From: Streptomyces phaeolivaceus
GTDB taxonomy: Bacteria; Actinomycetota; Actinomycetes; Streptomycetales; Streptomycetaceae
DNA length: 64,000 nucleotides
Assembly: GCF_009184865.1 (NCBI RefSeq)
Contig: NZ_CP045096.1
Location: 1,736,001-1,800,000, forward strand
Reading direction: 5' to 3'
The position numbers and the translations under genes are program-made. Of the stretch, positions 41,663-50,644 are shown piece after piece. The notes beneath the pieces were generated by a model. The model worked only from the letters and a program-made list of their open reading frames with translations. It ran no database searches and had not been told where the DNA came from. Position 1 is the first letter of the stretch. Every line of letters starts with the position of its first letter.

Positions 41663-43081
41663 TCACCGCTTCAGCCACTTCACCTCGTACGCGGCCATGT
41701 CGAACTTCTGTCCGTCGACGTCCGCGCTGATCCTGCGGTCGAGGGTGTTGACGACGAGCACGGCCTTGTCGTCGGCCAGCACGCGCACGTTCGGCCTGTC
41801 GTCGGCGGCGACGGACACCGACTCGTACTCCGTCCCCGGCGGGAACTCCTCCCCGAACCGGGACAGCAGCCCGTACATGGGCAACTCCCGCCCGCCGTCC
41901 CGCTGGTCGGTCGGCGTCCACAGACACCCGGGGCACTCCCCGCTCTTCTCCTCGGGGTTCCAGTAGAACCCGGAGGTCGCCCCGCCCTTGGCCATGGCCA
42001 TCAGCCCGGAGGCCTGGACGGCGACCCTGCGGTTCTCGGACCAGCCGTGCCGGTTGTCGTCGCCGTCGGCCGGTTCGACGTAGTACTCGGCCCACCACAG
42101 CGGCAGATCACCGGACCGCTCCCGCACCCATTCGCTGACGGCCGTGAACTTGTCGGTGGCCGCGAACTCGTCGGGGATCAGCTCGTCGTCCTTGCTGTAG
42201 CTGGACCCGTCCACCACCACGAAGTCGGCGCCGGCCTTGTGCTCGTTCCAGTAGTCGAAGGCGTCCAGCACCCGCTGGTCCATGGCACCCCAGTCACCCT
42301 TGAGCGACGTGGACGCGTCCTGCTCCTGCCGTGGATCGAGGCTGTCCATCACCAGGTACGGCCCGCCGACCATGATGTCCTCGTCGACCTTCTTCAGGGC
42401 CTTGTGGACGAGGTTGTACAGCTCGGTGTACCCCTCGTAGTCCCAGCGGGCCTCCGCGTTGTTCCAGAAGCCCTTGAACTCGTTCCAGACGATGAAGTGC
42501 TTGACGTCCGGGTAGCGCTTGGCGACGGTCGCGGCGAGGGCGGCGTAGTCCGCGAAGTGCTCCGGCTCGGGCGCGGTCTCCAGCGCGGTCTGGCTCCAGT
42601 CGGTCCGGTCGGCGCCGGATCTGCCGCCCTTCATCCAGTCGGGCGCGCAGCACAGGGTGACGACGGGCGTGCCGCCGGTGGCGCGGACGAAGTCGATGCG
42701 CCGGTCCATCTCCTCGAAGTCGTAACGCCCCTTCACGGGTTCGGGGTTGCCGGCGCCCCAGCCCATGATGTGCTGGATCTGCGGCAGGGGCCGCTCACCG
42801 AGCCGCTTCTCGACGCGTGCGACGGCGGATCCGCTGCCCTCGTCCGCGCTGTACTGGGTGTGCGTGAAGCCCCACCCCACATCGGGCCCGAGATCCCCCG
42901 AGGGGGTGGCGGGCGTGCCGTGCACCTTGTCGCCGTCGGGCGAGGTGCCGGTGGTGCTGCCGCCGTTCCCGGGCAGTGTGCTGAGCAGGGTCACGGCGAG
43001 GGCCAGAACGGCCGCCCCCACGCCCAGAAGCGCGGTGAGCCGCCACCGCCGGTCCCCCGAATTCCACCCATGACGTCCCAT
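41663..43081 (-). CDS. Membrane-anchored clan A glycoside hydrolase (GH39-like)
   Basis: 472 residues from ATG 43081. N-terminal TM anchor (LTALLGVGAAVLALAVTLLSTLP, about 14-36), then a (beta/alpha)8 catalytic domain outside the cell. Acid/base Glu in HFIVWNEFKGFWN, nucleophile Glu in LPLWWAEYYVEPADG. TLCCAPDWMKGG and a C-terminal beta domain are also present. Convergent with the flippase-GT gene and probably acts on the same polysaccharide, as processing or release enzymes do in exopolysaccharide loci. It is divergent from the AAA gene with a 205-bp gap. Confidence 0.82.
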   Translation of the reverse strand: MGRHGWNSGDRRWRLTALLGVGAAVLALAVTLLSTLPGNGGSTTGTSPDGDKVHGTPATPSGDLGPDVGWGFTHTQYSADEGSGSAVARVEKRLGERPLPQIQHIMGWGAGNPEPVKGRYDFEEMDRRIDFVRATGGTPVVTLCCAPDWMKGGRSGADRTDWSQTALETAPEPEHFADYAALAATVAKRYPDVKHFIVWNEFKGFWNNAEARWDYEGYTELYNLVHKALKKVDEDIMVGGPYLVMDSLDPRQEQDASTSLKGDWGAMDQRVLDAFDYWNEHKAGADFVVVDGSSYSKDDELIPDEFAATDKFTAVSEWVRERSGDLPLWWAEYYVEPADGDDNRHGWSENRRVAVQASGLMAMAKGGATSGFYWNPEEKSGECPGCLWTPTDQRDGGRELPMYGLLSRFGEEFPPGTEYESVSVAADDRPNVRVLADDKAVLVVNTLDRRISADVDGQKFDMAAYEVKWLKR

Positions 43082-43286
43082 CATGGGCAACAGTAACCGC
43101 GCGGACCGGCCGTGCGGGAGCTTCCGCCCGGACCGACAGCCGGACGACAGCCGGAACGGCCGGGGGAACAGCCGGGGAACCGCTGGAGGAACAGCCTGGG
43201 CGACGGCTGGGGGCACAACCGGCGCACTCCTGGCGCACTACGGAAAGCGGATGCACGGGGAGCCTTCGGTGACGGATCATGGCGAC

Positions 43287-44381
<1,095 letters not shown>

Positions 44382-44424
44382 GTCGGTAGGGGCCGCCGAC
44401 GCATCGCGGCGGTGCCGTACCGAC
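44382..44424. terminator. Bidirectional terminator between AAA and GntR genes
   Basis: A compound stem: outer GTCGGTA/TACCGAC and inner CCGCC/GGCGG around a GACGCATCGC loop, starting at the AAA stop and ending 19 bp before the GntR stop. The genes converge on it. Confidence 0.7.
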
Positions 44425-44442
44425 GCGAACCCCGGCCCGGGG

Positions 44443-44811
44443 CTACTCCCCGTACGCCGCCCGCAGGGCGTCCCGGGCCGCTGCCGACGCCTGCGCCTCG
44501 CTCAGCCCCAGCCGCCGCACCCGCTCCGCGTACGCCGCCGCGGCGCCCGCCGCCTCACGCTCCGCGGCGGAGCCGGCCGCCGCGACGAACGTCCCGTTGC
44601 GCCCCCGGGTCTCGATCACCCCGTCCGTCTCCAGCGCGCGGTACGCCTTGGCGACGGTGTTGGCCGCCAGCCCGAGCCGCTCGGCGAGCCCCCGTACCGT
44701 CGGCAGTCGGTACCCCACCGGCAGCGCGCCGGAGCGGGCCTGTTCCGAGATCTGGGCGCGCACCTGCTCGTAGGGCGCGCTCCCGTCCACGATGCGAATC
44801 TTCAAGGTCAC
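44443..44811 (-). CDS. GntR-family regulator, YtrA type
   Basis: 122 residues from GTG 44811 (VTLKIRIVDGSAPYEQV). The short winged-helix form: LPTVRGLAERLGLAANTVAKAYRALETDGVIETRGRNGTFV, followed only by two short helices and no large effector domain, as in YtrA. YtrA regulators usually control an adjacent ABC transporter; here the divergent gene is a GNAT enzyme, with a 71-bp shared promoter region. The upstream open frame was not used because homology starts at this GTG. Confidence 0.88.
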   Translation of the reverse strand: MTLKIRIVDGSAPYEQVRAQISEQARSGALPVGYRLPTVRGLAERLGLAANTVAKAYRALETDGVIETRGRNGTFVAAAGSAAEREAAGAAAAYAERVRRLGLSEAQASAAARDALRAAYGE

Positions 44812-44882
44812 GCGGCGATTGTCCCGTACCCGCCGGAAATTCGGAGGCAGCCCACCTCGCGCCCCGCGTACCGTGCGCACAC

Positions 44883-45812
44883 ATGACACCGATCGTGCGC
44901 GACCTCCGCGCCTCCGATCCCGCCGACGCCGAGGCCTTCGCCGAGGTACGGCGCCGGGCCCTGCCCTTCATGGTCGCCACCGCCGGGTCCGTGCTCCACG
45001 ACGCCGCCCACGCGACCCCCGAGGCCCACTACGGGCAGCTGGTCGCCGAGGCCGACGGCGAGGTGATCGGCACCGTGCAGCTGGGCATCGCCGACGACAG
45101 TCCCGTACCGGGCCAGGGGTACCTGAACGTGTATGTGCACCCGGAGCACGCGCGCCGGGGCGCGGGCGGCCTGCTGGTGCGCGCCGCCGAGGAGCGGCTG
45201 ACGGGGGTGGGGGCGAAGCGGCTGCTGTCGTGGGTGCCGGACACCCCGGAGAACCGCGCGTTCGCCGAGCGGCGCGGGTACGCGCCCAGCCGCTCGGCGC
45301 ACTTCCTCCGCCTGGACCTGGCCCACGGCGCCCTGCCCCCGCTCGGGACCCCGCCCCCGGGCGTGGAACTGCGTACGGCCGCCGACTTCGCCGACGACCC
45401 GCGCCCTCTGTTCGACCTGGACGCGGAGACCTCGGCGGACGAGCCCGGCGACCTCGACGCGGAGTTCGACGACTACGAGCGGTGGCTCGCGGGAACCTAC
45501 CGCCACCCCCTCCTCGACCACGTCCTGAGCACGGTGGTCGTGGTGGACGGCACACCCGCCGCGTTCACCGCGGTCCGTACGGACGGCCGGGACCGCTACT
45601 TCACCGGGATGACGGGCACGGCCCGCGCCTTCCGCGGCCGGGGTCTCGCCAAGCTGGCCAAGAACGACTCCCTGCACCGCGCCCGCGCCGCCGGCCGTAC
45701 GGAGGCGTTCACGGGCAACGACGCCGGCAACGGGCCGATGCTCGCGGTCAACAAGTGGTTCGGATACGAGGTCTGCGCGACGGAGGTGCGGTATGTCAGG
45801 GAACTCGGCTGA
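44883..45812 (+). CDS. Tandem GNAT N-acetyltransferase
   Basis: 309 residues with two GNAT folds. The N-terminal one (about 1-150) has acetyl-CoA motif YLNVYVHPEHARRGAGGLLVRAAEERL. The C-terminal one (about 160-309) has FTGMTGTARAFRGRGLAKLAKNDSLHRARAAG and the GNDAGNGPMLAVNKWFGYE motif. Such double-GNAT proteins include MshD-like enzymes, but the substrate here is unknown. The stop overlaps the DUF402 gene by 20 bp. Confidence 0.9.
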   Translation: MTPIVRDLRASDPADAEAFAEVRRRALPFMVATAGSVLHDAAHATPEAHYGQLVAEADGEVIGTVQLGIADDSPVPGQGYLNVYVHPEHARRGAGGLLVRAAEERLTGVGAKRLLSWVPDTPENRAFAERRGYAPSRSAHFLRLDLAHGALPPLGTPPPGVELRTAADFADDPRPLFDLDAETSADEPGDLDAEFDDYERWLAGTYRHPLLDHVLSTVVVVDGTPAAFTAVRTDGRDRYFTGMTGTARAFRGRGLAKLAKNDSLHRARAAGRTEAFTGNDAGNGPMLAVNKWFGYEVCATEVRYVRELG

Positions 45813-46320
45813 GCCGGTGGTGGAGTCAGACGTGGAGTCGGACGTGGAGTTGGACGTCGTCCTGCTCAAGGCGGGCCGTACGAAGATCCGTTACCCGGCG
45901 CGGCTGCTGAGCGACGACGGCAACCGGGTCGTGGTCCACGCGGCCTGGGCGACCGACGGCGTACGGGACTTCGGCTTCGTACGGTTCGGGCCCGGTGACG
46001 TCTTCACCGAGTACTACTGGCGCGACCGGTGGTACGCCGTGAAGGAGGTCCGGGACGCACACGGCAGGCTGAAGGGCTGGTACTGCGACATCACCAGGCC
46101 CGCCACCCTCTCCGGCGGGGAACTCGTCGTCGAGGACCTCGACCTGGACCTGTGGCGCTCCGCCGACGGCGCGACCGTACTGCGGCTGGACGAGGACGAG
46201 TTCGAGGCGAGCGGGCTCGCGGCGAGCGACCCGGAGGCCGCGGCGGCGGCCATGACCGCCCTCGACGAACTGGAGGTGTTCGCCACCGTGGAAGGCGGCC
46301 TGGAGGCGCTGCTGGAGTAG
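45793..46320 (+). CDS. DUF402 (FomD-like) domain protein
   Basis: 175 residues. The DUF402 core includes DFGFVRFGPGDVFTEYYWRDRWYAVKEVRDAHGRLKGWYCDITRPA and DLDLDLWRSADGATVLRLDEDEFEASGL, typical of FomD-like nucleotide-phosphate hydrolases with an acidic metal site. It overlaps the GNAT gene by 20 bp, so co-translated. The substrate is not predictable. Ends 4 bp from the convergent methyltransferase. Confidence 0.88.
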   Translation: MSGNSAEPVVESDVESDVELDVVLLKAGRTKIRYPARLLSDDGNRVVVHAAWATDGVRDFGFVRFGPGDVFTEYYWRDRWYAVKEVRDAHGRLKGWYCDITRPATLSGGELVVEDLDLDLWRSADGATVLRLDEDEFEASGLAASDPEAAAAAMTALDELEVFATVEGGLEALLE

Positions 46321-46324
46321 CCGG

Positions 46325-46984
46325 TCACAGCCGGGCCACCACCGCGTACCGCTCGTCCTCGACCTGCCTCCCCCACAGCGCGGGGTCGTCCGCCAGCGGC
46401 ACCACCTCCGCCTCGGACACCAGCGGCGCGAGCAGCCCGTACAGCCGCTCGGCGGGTATCCCCACCGGACCGACCGTGCCCCACACCCCCTCGACCAGCA
46501 CGAGCCGCCCCCCGGGCCGCAGCAGTCCGCACCAGTGGCGGAGGGCGCGGCCCGGGTCGGGCAGGGTCCACAGCACATGGCGGACGAGGATCACGTCGAA
46601 CCGCTCCTCCCCCACGGGCGGTGCCGCCGCGTCGCCGACGAGGAACACGGCGGGGCGCCCGGCGAGTTTGGCGCGGGCGAGGGCGACCATGGCCGTGGAG
46701 GTGTCGATTCCGGTCACCCGGTGCCCCTGCTCGGTCGCGAGGAGTGACAGGCTGCCGGTGCCGCAGCCGAGGTCGAGCACGTCGGAGGGGCGGCGCGGCA
46801 GCCAGTCCCGCAACCGGGCCGCCCAGGCCGCCCGGACGGCGGGTTCCCGCAAACCATGATCGGGTTCCTCGTCGAAGGAGGGGGCTTCCGCGTCCCAGTC
46901 GACGGGCTCCGAAGAGTCATCTGCCGCCGGTTTATTCGGTGTTCGAGGGCCCGGGGAGGTTTCACCGTCGTCGATGTTGGTCAT
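46325..46984 (-). CDS. SAM-dependent class I methyltransferase
   Basis: 219 residues from ATG 46984. Rossmann motif I VLDLGCGTGSLSLLATEQG (about 85-103), motif II GIDTSTAMVALA, and post-motifs FDVILVRHVLWTLPDPGRALRHW and LRPGGRLVLVEGVWG. The N-terminal 45 residues are acidic and probably disordered. Two nearly identical 20-bp repeats lie directly upstream of the start (46994-47041). The substrate is unknown. Confidence 0.9.
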   Translation of the reverse strand: MTNIDDGETSPGPRTPNKPAADDSSEPVDWDAEAPSFDEEPDHGLREPAVRAAWAARLRDWLPRRPSDVLDLGCGTGSLSLLATEQGHRVTGIDTSTAMVALARAKLAGRPAVFLVGDAAAPPVGEERFDVILVRHVLWTLPDPGRALRHWCGLLRPGGRLVLVEGVWGTVGPVGIPAERLYGLLAPLVSEAEVVPLADDPALWGRQVEDERYAVVARL

Positions 46985-46993
46985 GCCGCCAGA

Positions 46994-47041
46994 GTGACAC
47001 CTGCCACTGACAGTCCAGATGGTGACAGCCGCCACTGACAG
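46994..47041 (-). promoter_or_regulatory. Paired 20-bp direct repeats upstream of the methyltransferase
   Basis: On the minus strand the unit reads CTGTCAGTGGC(A/G)G(C/G)TGTCAC; the two copies (46994-47013, 47022-47041) match at 18 of 20 positions and have a 28-bp period. Each contains two TGTCA half-sites in direct orientation. They occupy the promoter region right before the start, as expected for a cooperative activator or repressor site. Confidence 0.55.
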
Positions 47042-47121
47042 AGAACGAACGATGAGTAACGCTCCCGGAACGGGTCTACCTCCGTGAGAACGCGGAACCC
47101 GGTAGACGCAAGGAGGCAGCC

Positions 47122-47256
47122 ATGCGCCGTACGACCGTGCAGAAGCCCCTGAGGAAGTCCTCGTCCCGCCGGGTGCGGGACGAGGCCGACGAACGCCCCG
47201 TCGAGCGCCGGGAAGTGCGAAAGGACATCGCGCGCACCTGGTGGCCGGACGGCTGA
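47122..47256 (+). CDS. Small basic protein, 44 residues
   Basis: ATG 47122 with a textbook AGGAGG 8 nt upstream. The peptide MRRTTVQKPLRKSSSRRV... is rich in Arg, Lys and Glu, has no hydrophobic helix, and ends KDIARTWWPDG. Short proteins with this Trp-containing end are common in Streptomyces as far as remembered, but the function is unknown. It is followed by a terminator-like hairpin. Confidence 0.75.
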   Translation: MRRTTVQKPLRKSSSRRVRDEADERPVERREVRKDIARTWWPDG

Positions 47257-47283
47257 GCACGCGCGCGTGACCACGAACTCCAG

Positions 47284-47306
47284 GGGCCGTCCGTACCGGG
47301 CGGCCC
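47284..47306. terminator. Hairpin between the small protein and dienelactone hydrolase genes
   Basis: GGGCCGTCCG, TAC, CGGGCGGCCC: a 10-bp stem with one G-T pair between two convergent genes. Probably terminates both. Confidence 0.65.
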
Positions 47307-47310
47307 GCCG

Positions 47311-48081
47311 TCAGCCCCCGGGCCGCGTCAGCGCGCGGTCCAGCAACTCCAGCAGCGCGTCCCAGTGGCGTTCCGTCGCCTCGGCGTCGTACGCGGCGGT
47401 GTCGGACTGCGTGTAGCCGTGCGAGGCGCCCGCGTAGACCTCGGTGCGGTGGCGGACGCCCGCCTCGGTGAGCGTCTTGTCGAGCAGGTCGATCTGCTCC
47501 GGCGGCAGGGACGGGTCCCCGTCGGCGTGCCCGAGGTACACCTCACCGGTGATCCGGGCCGCCGCCAGGTGCGGGCTGTCCGGGTCGTCGGTCGCGAGAC
47601 GCCCACCGTGGAAGCCGGCCGCGGCGGCGACCCGCTCCGGGAACTCGCCCGCGGTGTACAGCGCCAGCCGGGCGCCCATGCAGTACCCGGTGATCCCGAC
47701 GGGCCCGGCGGCGGCGCGCGGGCTGTCGGCCAGCCACCCCAGGTACCCCGCCGCGTCCCGCAGCGCGAGTTCCGGTGTCAGCGTCAGCATGACCGGCAGG
47801 ATCCGGTCCCACATCTGCGGACGCGCGGCCGGGTCGATGAACTCGGGGAGATCGAACACCGGGGTCCGTCCCGACCGGTAGAAGACGTTCGGTACCAGGA
47901 CGGTGTACCCGGCTCCGGCCAGTCGGTCGGCCATCGCCCTCAGATGCGGCCGTATCCCGAACGCGTCCATGTAGAACAGGACCGCCGGATGCGCGGCGTC
48001 GTCGTCGGGGTGGACGAGGTAGGCGTCGGCGGTGCCGTCCTCGGTGGTGATGTCCACGGTCGTTCCGCGTACGGCGGTCAT
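47311..48081 (-). CDS. Dienelactone hydrolase family protein
   Basis: 256 residues, alpha/beta hydrolase. Nucleophile Cys in GITGYCMGARLALYTAG (GxCxG), Asp in HADGDPSLPPEQ, His in GASHGYTQSD, completing the DLH triad. ATG 48081 with family homology from VDITTEDGTADAYLVHP. It is predicted cytosolic. The family cleaves dienelactones and other esters; no aromatic catabolic neighbours point to the substrate. Confidence 0.9.
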   Translation of the reverse strand: MTAVRGTTVDITTEDGTADAYLVHPDDDAAHPAVLFYMDAFGIRPHLRAMADRLAGAGYTVLVPNVFYRSGRTPVFDLPEFIDPAARPQMWDRILPVMLTLTPELALRDAAGYLGWLADSPRAAAGPVGITGYCMGARLALYTAGEFPERVAAAAGFHGGRLATDDPDSPHLAAARITGEVYLGHADGDPSLPPEQIDLLDKTLTEAGVRHRTEVYAGASHGYTQSDTAAYDAEATERHWDALLELLDRALTRPGG

Positions 48082-48317
48082 GCGCGGGTTCCCTTCTCTG
48101 CGACGGACACGAACGGCACCCAGTCTCACGCACCGAGGTAAGAATCAGATCTTCGGGCCCTGTTCTGCGGGGCGGCTTCTCAACGGGCTTTCCTCAGCCC
48201 TCGGTTAGCCCATCCTTAACGCCACCATAAGGATCGCGCGCACCCGCTCCCAGCAGGCGATTCCGCGGTTTCTTGGGGCTAGCTTGCTGATCGGCCCCGT
48301 CCCGAGGAGTGCCCGCC

Positions 48318-49394
48318 ATGCCCGCTGCCCGCCGCAAGGCCCCCGCGTCCGCCACCGCACGGGTCGTCGGTGCGGTCGGGGCGGCCACCGCCGTCCCCCT
48401 CGCCCTGACCGCGCTCGCCGCCGGACCGGCCGCGGCGCACGGTTCGATGGGCGACCCGGTGAGCCGGGTCGCCCAGTGCTACGCGGAGGGCCCCGAGAGC
48501 CCGAGGTCGGCGGCCTGCGCGGCGGCGGTCGCGGCCGGCGGCACCCAGGCGCTCTACGACTGGAACGGCGTCAGGATCGGCGAGGCGGCCGGCCGCCACC
48601 GGCGGCTCATTCCGGACGGCGAGCTGTGCAGCGCGGGCAACGAGGCGTTCAGGGGCCTCGACCTGGCCCGCGCCGACTGGCCGACGACGAGCGTGCGCGC
48701 CGGATCGTCCACGTTCAGGTACCGGGTGACGGCCCCGCACAAGGGCACCGTCGAGGTGTACGTCACCAAGCCCGGCCACGACCCGTCCCGGCCGCTCGCC
48801 TGGGACGACCTCGACCTCGCGCACCCGGTCGCGAGGGCCACCGACCCGGCCGCGTCGGGCGGTTTCTACACGTTCTCCGGCACCCTCCCGCAGCGCTCCG
48901 GCAAGCACGTGCTGTACGCGGTCTGGCAGCGCTCGGACAGCCCGGAGGCGTTCTACTCCTGCTCGGACGTCACCTTCGGCGGCGGCAGGACGGGCGACGG
49001 CAGCGCCTCCGCGCCCTCCGAGGAGCAGATCGAGGACGGCGCCGACGAGTCGACCGTCGAGCACGGCGGCCACGGCGACGACGACCCGGACACCACGACG
49101 GACCCGACCCCGAAGACCCCGAAGGCATCGGAGAAGTCGGCGGTGAAGGACGCCGCCGGCAGGGCCTCCGCCGGCGCGTCACCGACCGCGAAGTCGACGA
49201 CGGCCGACGGGTCGGGCGCGGGGAACGGCCTCGCGGAGCCCGCCGGGGGCAAGGAGGGGCTCGCCGACACCGGCGGCGACGACAGGACCGCGTATCTGGC
49301 CCTCGGCGGCGCGGCCGTTCTGGCGGCCGGGTCCTCCCTCCTCTTCGCCGCGGCCCGCCGGCGCGCGACGGCCGGCGGCCGGCACGGCCGCTGA
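48318..49394 (+). CDS. AA10 lytic polysaccharide monooxygenase with LAXTG cell-wall anchor
   Basis: 358 residues. The signal peptide ends before His41 (HGSMGDPVSRV), the mature N-terminal His of the copper histidine brace; the second brace His is in VTAPHKGTVEVYVT. AA10 signature YDWNGVRI and the C-terminal FYSCSDVTF are present. A Thr/Ser/Asp/Pro-rich linker (about 190-310) leads to the sorting signal LADTG (about 315), a hydrophobic helix (YLALGGAAVLAAGSSLLFAA) and an Arg-rich tail. It should thus be fixed to the wall by a class E sortase, unlike most secreted LPMOs. ATG 48318 follows GAGGAG. Confidence 0.92.
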   Translation: MPAARRKAPASATARVVGAVGAATAVPLALTALAAGPAAAHGSMGDPVSRVAQCYAEGPESPRSAACAAAVAAGGTQALYDWNGVRIGEAAGRHRRLIPDGELCSAGNEAFRGLDLARADWPTTSVRAGSSTFRYRVTAPHKGTVEVYVTKPGHDPSRPLAWDDLDLAHPVARATDPAASGGFYTFSGTLPQRSGKHVLYAVWQRSDSPEAFYSCSDVTFGGGRTGDGSASAPSEEQIEDGADESTVEHGGHGDDDPDTTTDPTPKTPKASEKSAVKDAAGRASAGASPTAKSTTADGSGAGNGLAEPAGGKEGLADTGGDDRTAYLALGGAAVLAAGSSLLFAAARRRATAGGRHGR

Positions 49395-49410
49395 CCGGGA
49401 CGGGGAACTT

Positions 49411-49449
49411 CCGGGGCCTGTCGGGCGGCTCAGGCCGGACAGGCCCCGG
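49411..49449 (+). terminator. Terminator hairpin after the LPMO gene
   Basis: CCGGGGCCTGTC, 15-nt loop, GACAGGCCCCGG: perfect 12-bp arms between the convergent LPMO and lipase genes. Confidence 0.8.
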
Positions 49450-49468
49450 CGGAACGTACCGGCAGGTG

Positions 49469-50338
49469 TCAGCCGACGGCCGAGAGGCAGGTCGTCGGGG
49501 TGGCGTGGGCCGGGTCGAGGGCGTTGGTGACCTCGTGGAAGGCGATGCGGTCGAGGAGCCCGATCGCCGCGTGCTCGGAGAGGTCGAGCGCGCAGAGGTC
49601 CTGGATGACGATGTTGCGTACGTTCGGCCCGACGAGGAACTGGGACCGGTACGGCGTGACCACCTCGTCGTACTTGGTGGCGAGGACCGTGTACGTGACG
49701 CCGGGGACGGTGTCACCGCCCGCGTTGAGCTTGGTGAGGAAGGGGGAGCCCACCACCTGGTCGGCGAGGGCGGGGGTGGCGCTGGACAGCAGGTCTCCGG
49801 CGCCGGGGAAGTGGTCGAGGAGTTGGGTGAGGCCGTTCAGGGTGGTGCCGTGGTTGGAAGGGGCGATACCGACGAGGGCGTTCACCTCCGCGGCTCCGCC
49901 GAGGAACTTGAGGTAGTAGCGGGGCATCATGCCGCCCTGCGAGTGACCGACGAGGTCGGCCTCGGCGGCGCCGGTCGCGGCGAGCACCCGGTCGACGAAG
50001 GCGTCCAGCTGCTCCGCCGACTTGTCGATGGGGCCGAGCCCGTTGAAGAAGGCGACGCCGGGGAGCTGGCCGTAGTCGAGGGAGTAGACGCAGTAGCCCC
50101 GGTTCACGAGGTACGGCGCGAGGCCCAGCCAGTTGTCGACGGAGTTCGCGAACGTGCCGTGGACGAGGACGACGGGGCGGGGGTGGGCGGCGGAGGGTTT
50201 GCAGGAGTAGTCGTTCCAGCCACGGGAGGTCGCGGCGGCCGTGTCGGCGGCCTCGGCGGCGGTGGCGGGGACGACGGTCGCCGCGGCGGCCAGGCACAGG
50301 GCGGCCAGCGGTCTGATCAGGCGCTTCCAGGGCAGCAT
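49469..50338 (-). CDS. Secreted alpha/beta-hydrolase lipase
   Basis: 289 residues. Signal peptide (RLIRPLAALCLAAAATVVPATAAEA), oxyanion motif VVLVHGTFANSVDNW, nucleophile elbow DLVGHSQGGMMPRYYL (GHSQG), catalytic His in the C-terminal region (DLSEHAAIGLLDR). Four Cys fit two disulphides. Belongs to the small Streptomyces triacylglycerol-lipase family acting outside the cell. ATG 50338. The promoter region upstream has paired AAGTTACG repeats. Confidence 0.92.
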   Translation of the reverse strand: MLPWKRLIRPLAALCLAAAATVVPATAAEAADTAAATSRGWNDYSCKPSAAHPRPVVLVHGTFANSVDNWLGLAPYLVNRGYCVYSLDYGQLPGVAFFNGLGPIDKSAEQLDAFVDRVLAATGAAEADLVGHSQGGMMPRYYLKFLGGAAEVNALVGIAPSNHGTTLNGLTQLLDHFPGAGDLLSSATPALADQVVGSPFLTKLNAGGDTVPGVTYTVLATKYDEVVTPYRSQFLVGPNVRNIVIQDLCALDLSEHAAIGLLDRIAFHEVTNALDPAHATPTTCLSAVG

Positions 50339-50644
50339 CGGGTGATCTCCTTGCGGCTCAAGGGACGTGCGACGGCGTTCGCCCTGTGATCCGGATCACG
50401 AGGATGCTGTTCTAATTCGCCAAGTTACGGGCGAGTAGAAAAAGTAGGAAGTTACGCGTCAGTAAAAACTTCAAGTGATGACCGTTGACGACCGGAAAGT
50501 ACTGACACGTGACGTCGAACCGTCACCAGGCGGGCCTGAGGGGACCGTAGGGCGCGATCAATCCCAATCGCTCCCACAACACCCGTAATTCACCCGCCCT
50601 GCCGAGCGCGTCGGCCCACTCCCGGGCGCGGGCGACCCCGAGGG
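50339..50644. other. Intergenic region upstream of the lipase
   Basis: No solid gene. An AT-rich patch (50408-50480) probably holds the lipase promoter; AAGTTACG occurs at 50422-50429 and 50449-50456, a 27-bp period. The last 120 bp carry a weak open frame on the minus strand ending ...LGLIAPYGPLRPAW at 50523, not called as a gene. Confidence 0.5.

Noticed and set aside
41653..41669. GCGGTGAG-G-CTCACCGC palindrome between flippase-GT and hydrolase genes
   Set aside because: The one-base loop makes it a poor terminator and it overlaps the hydrolase stop; could be incidental.
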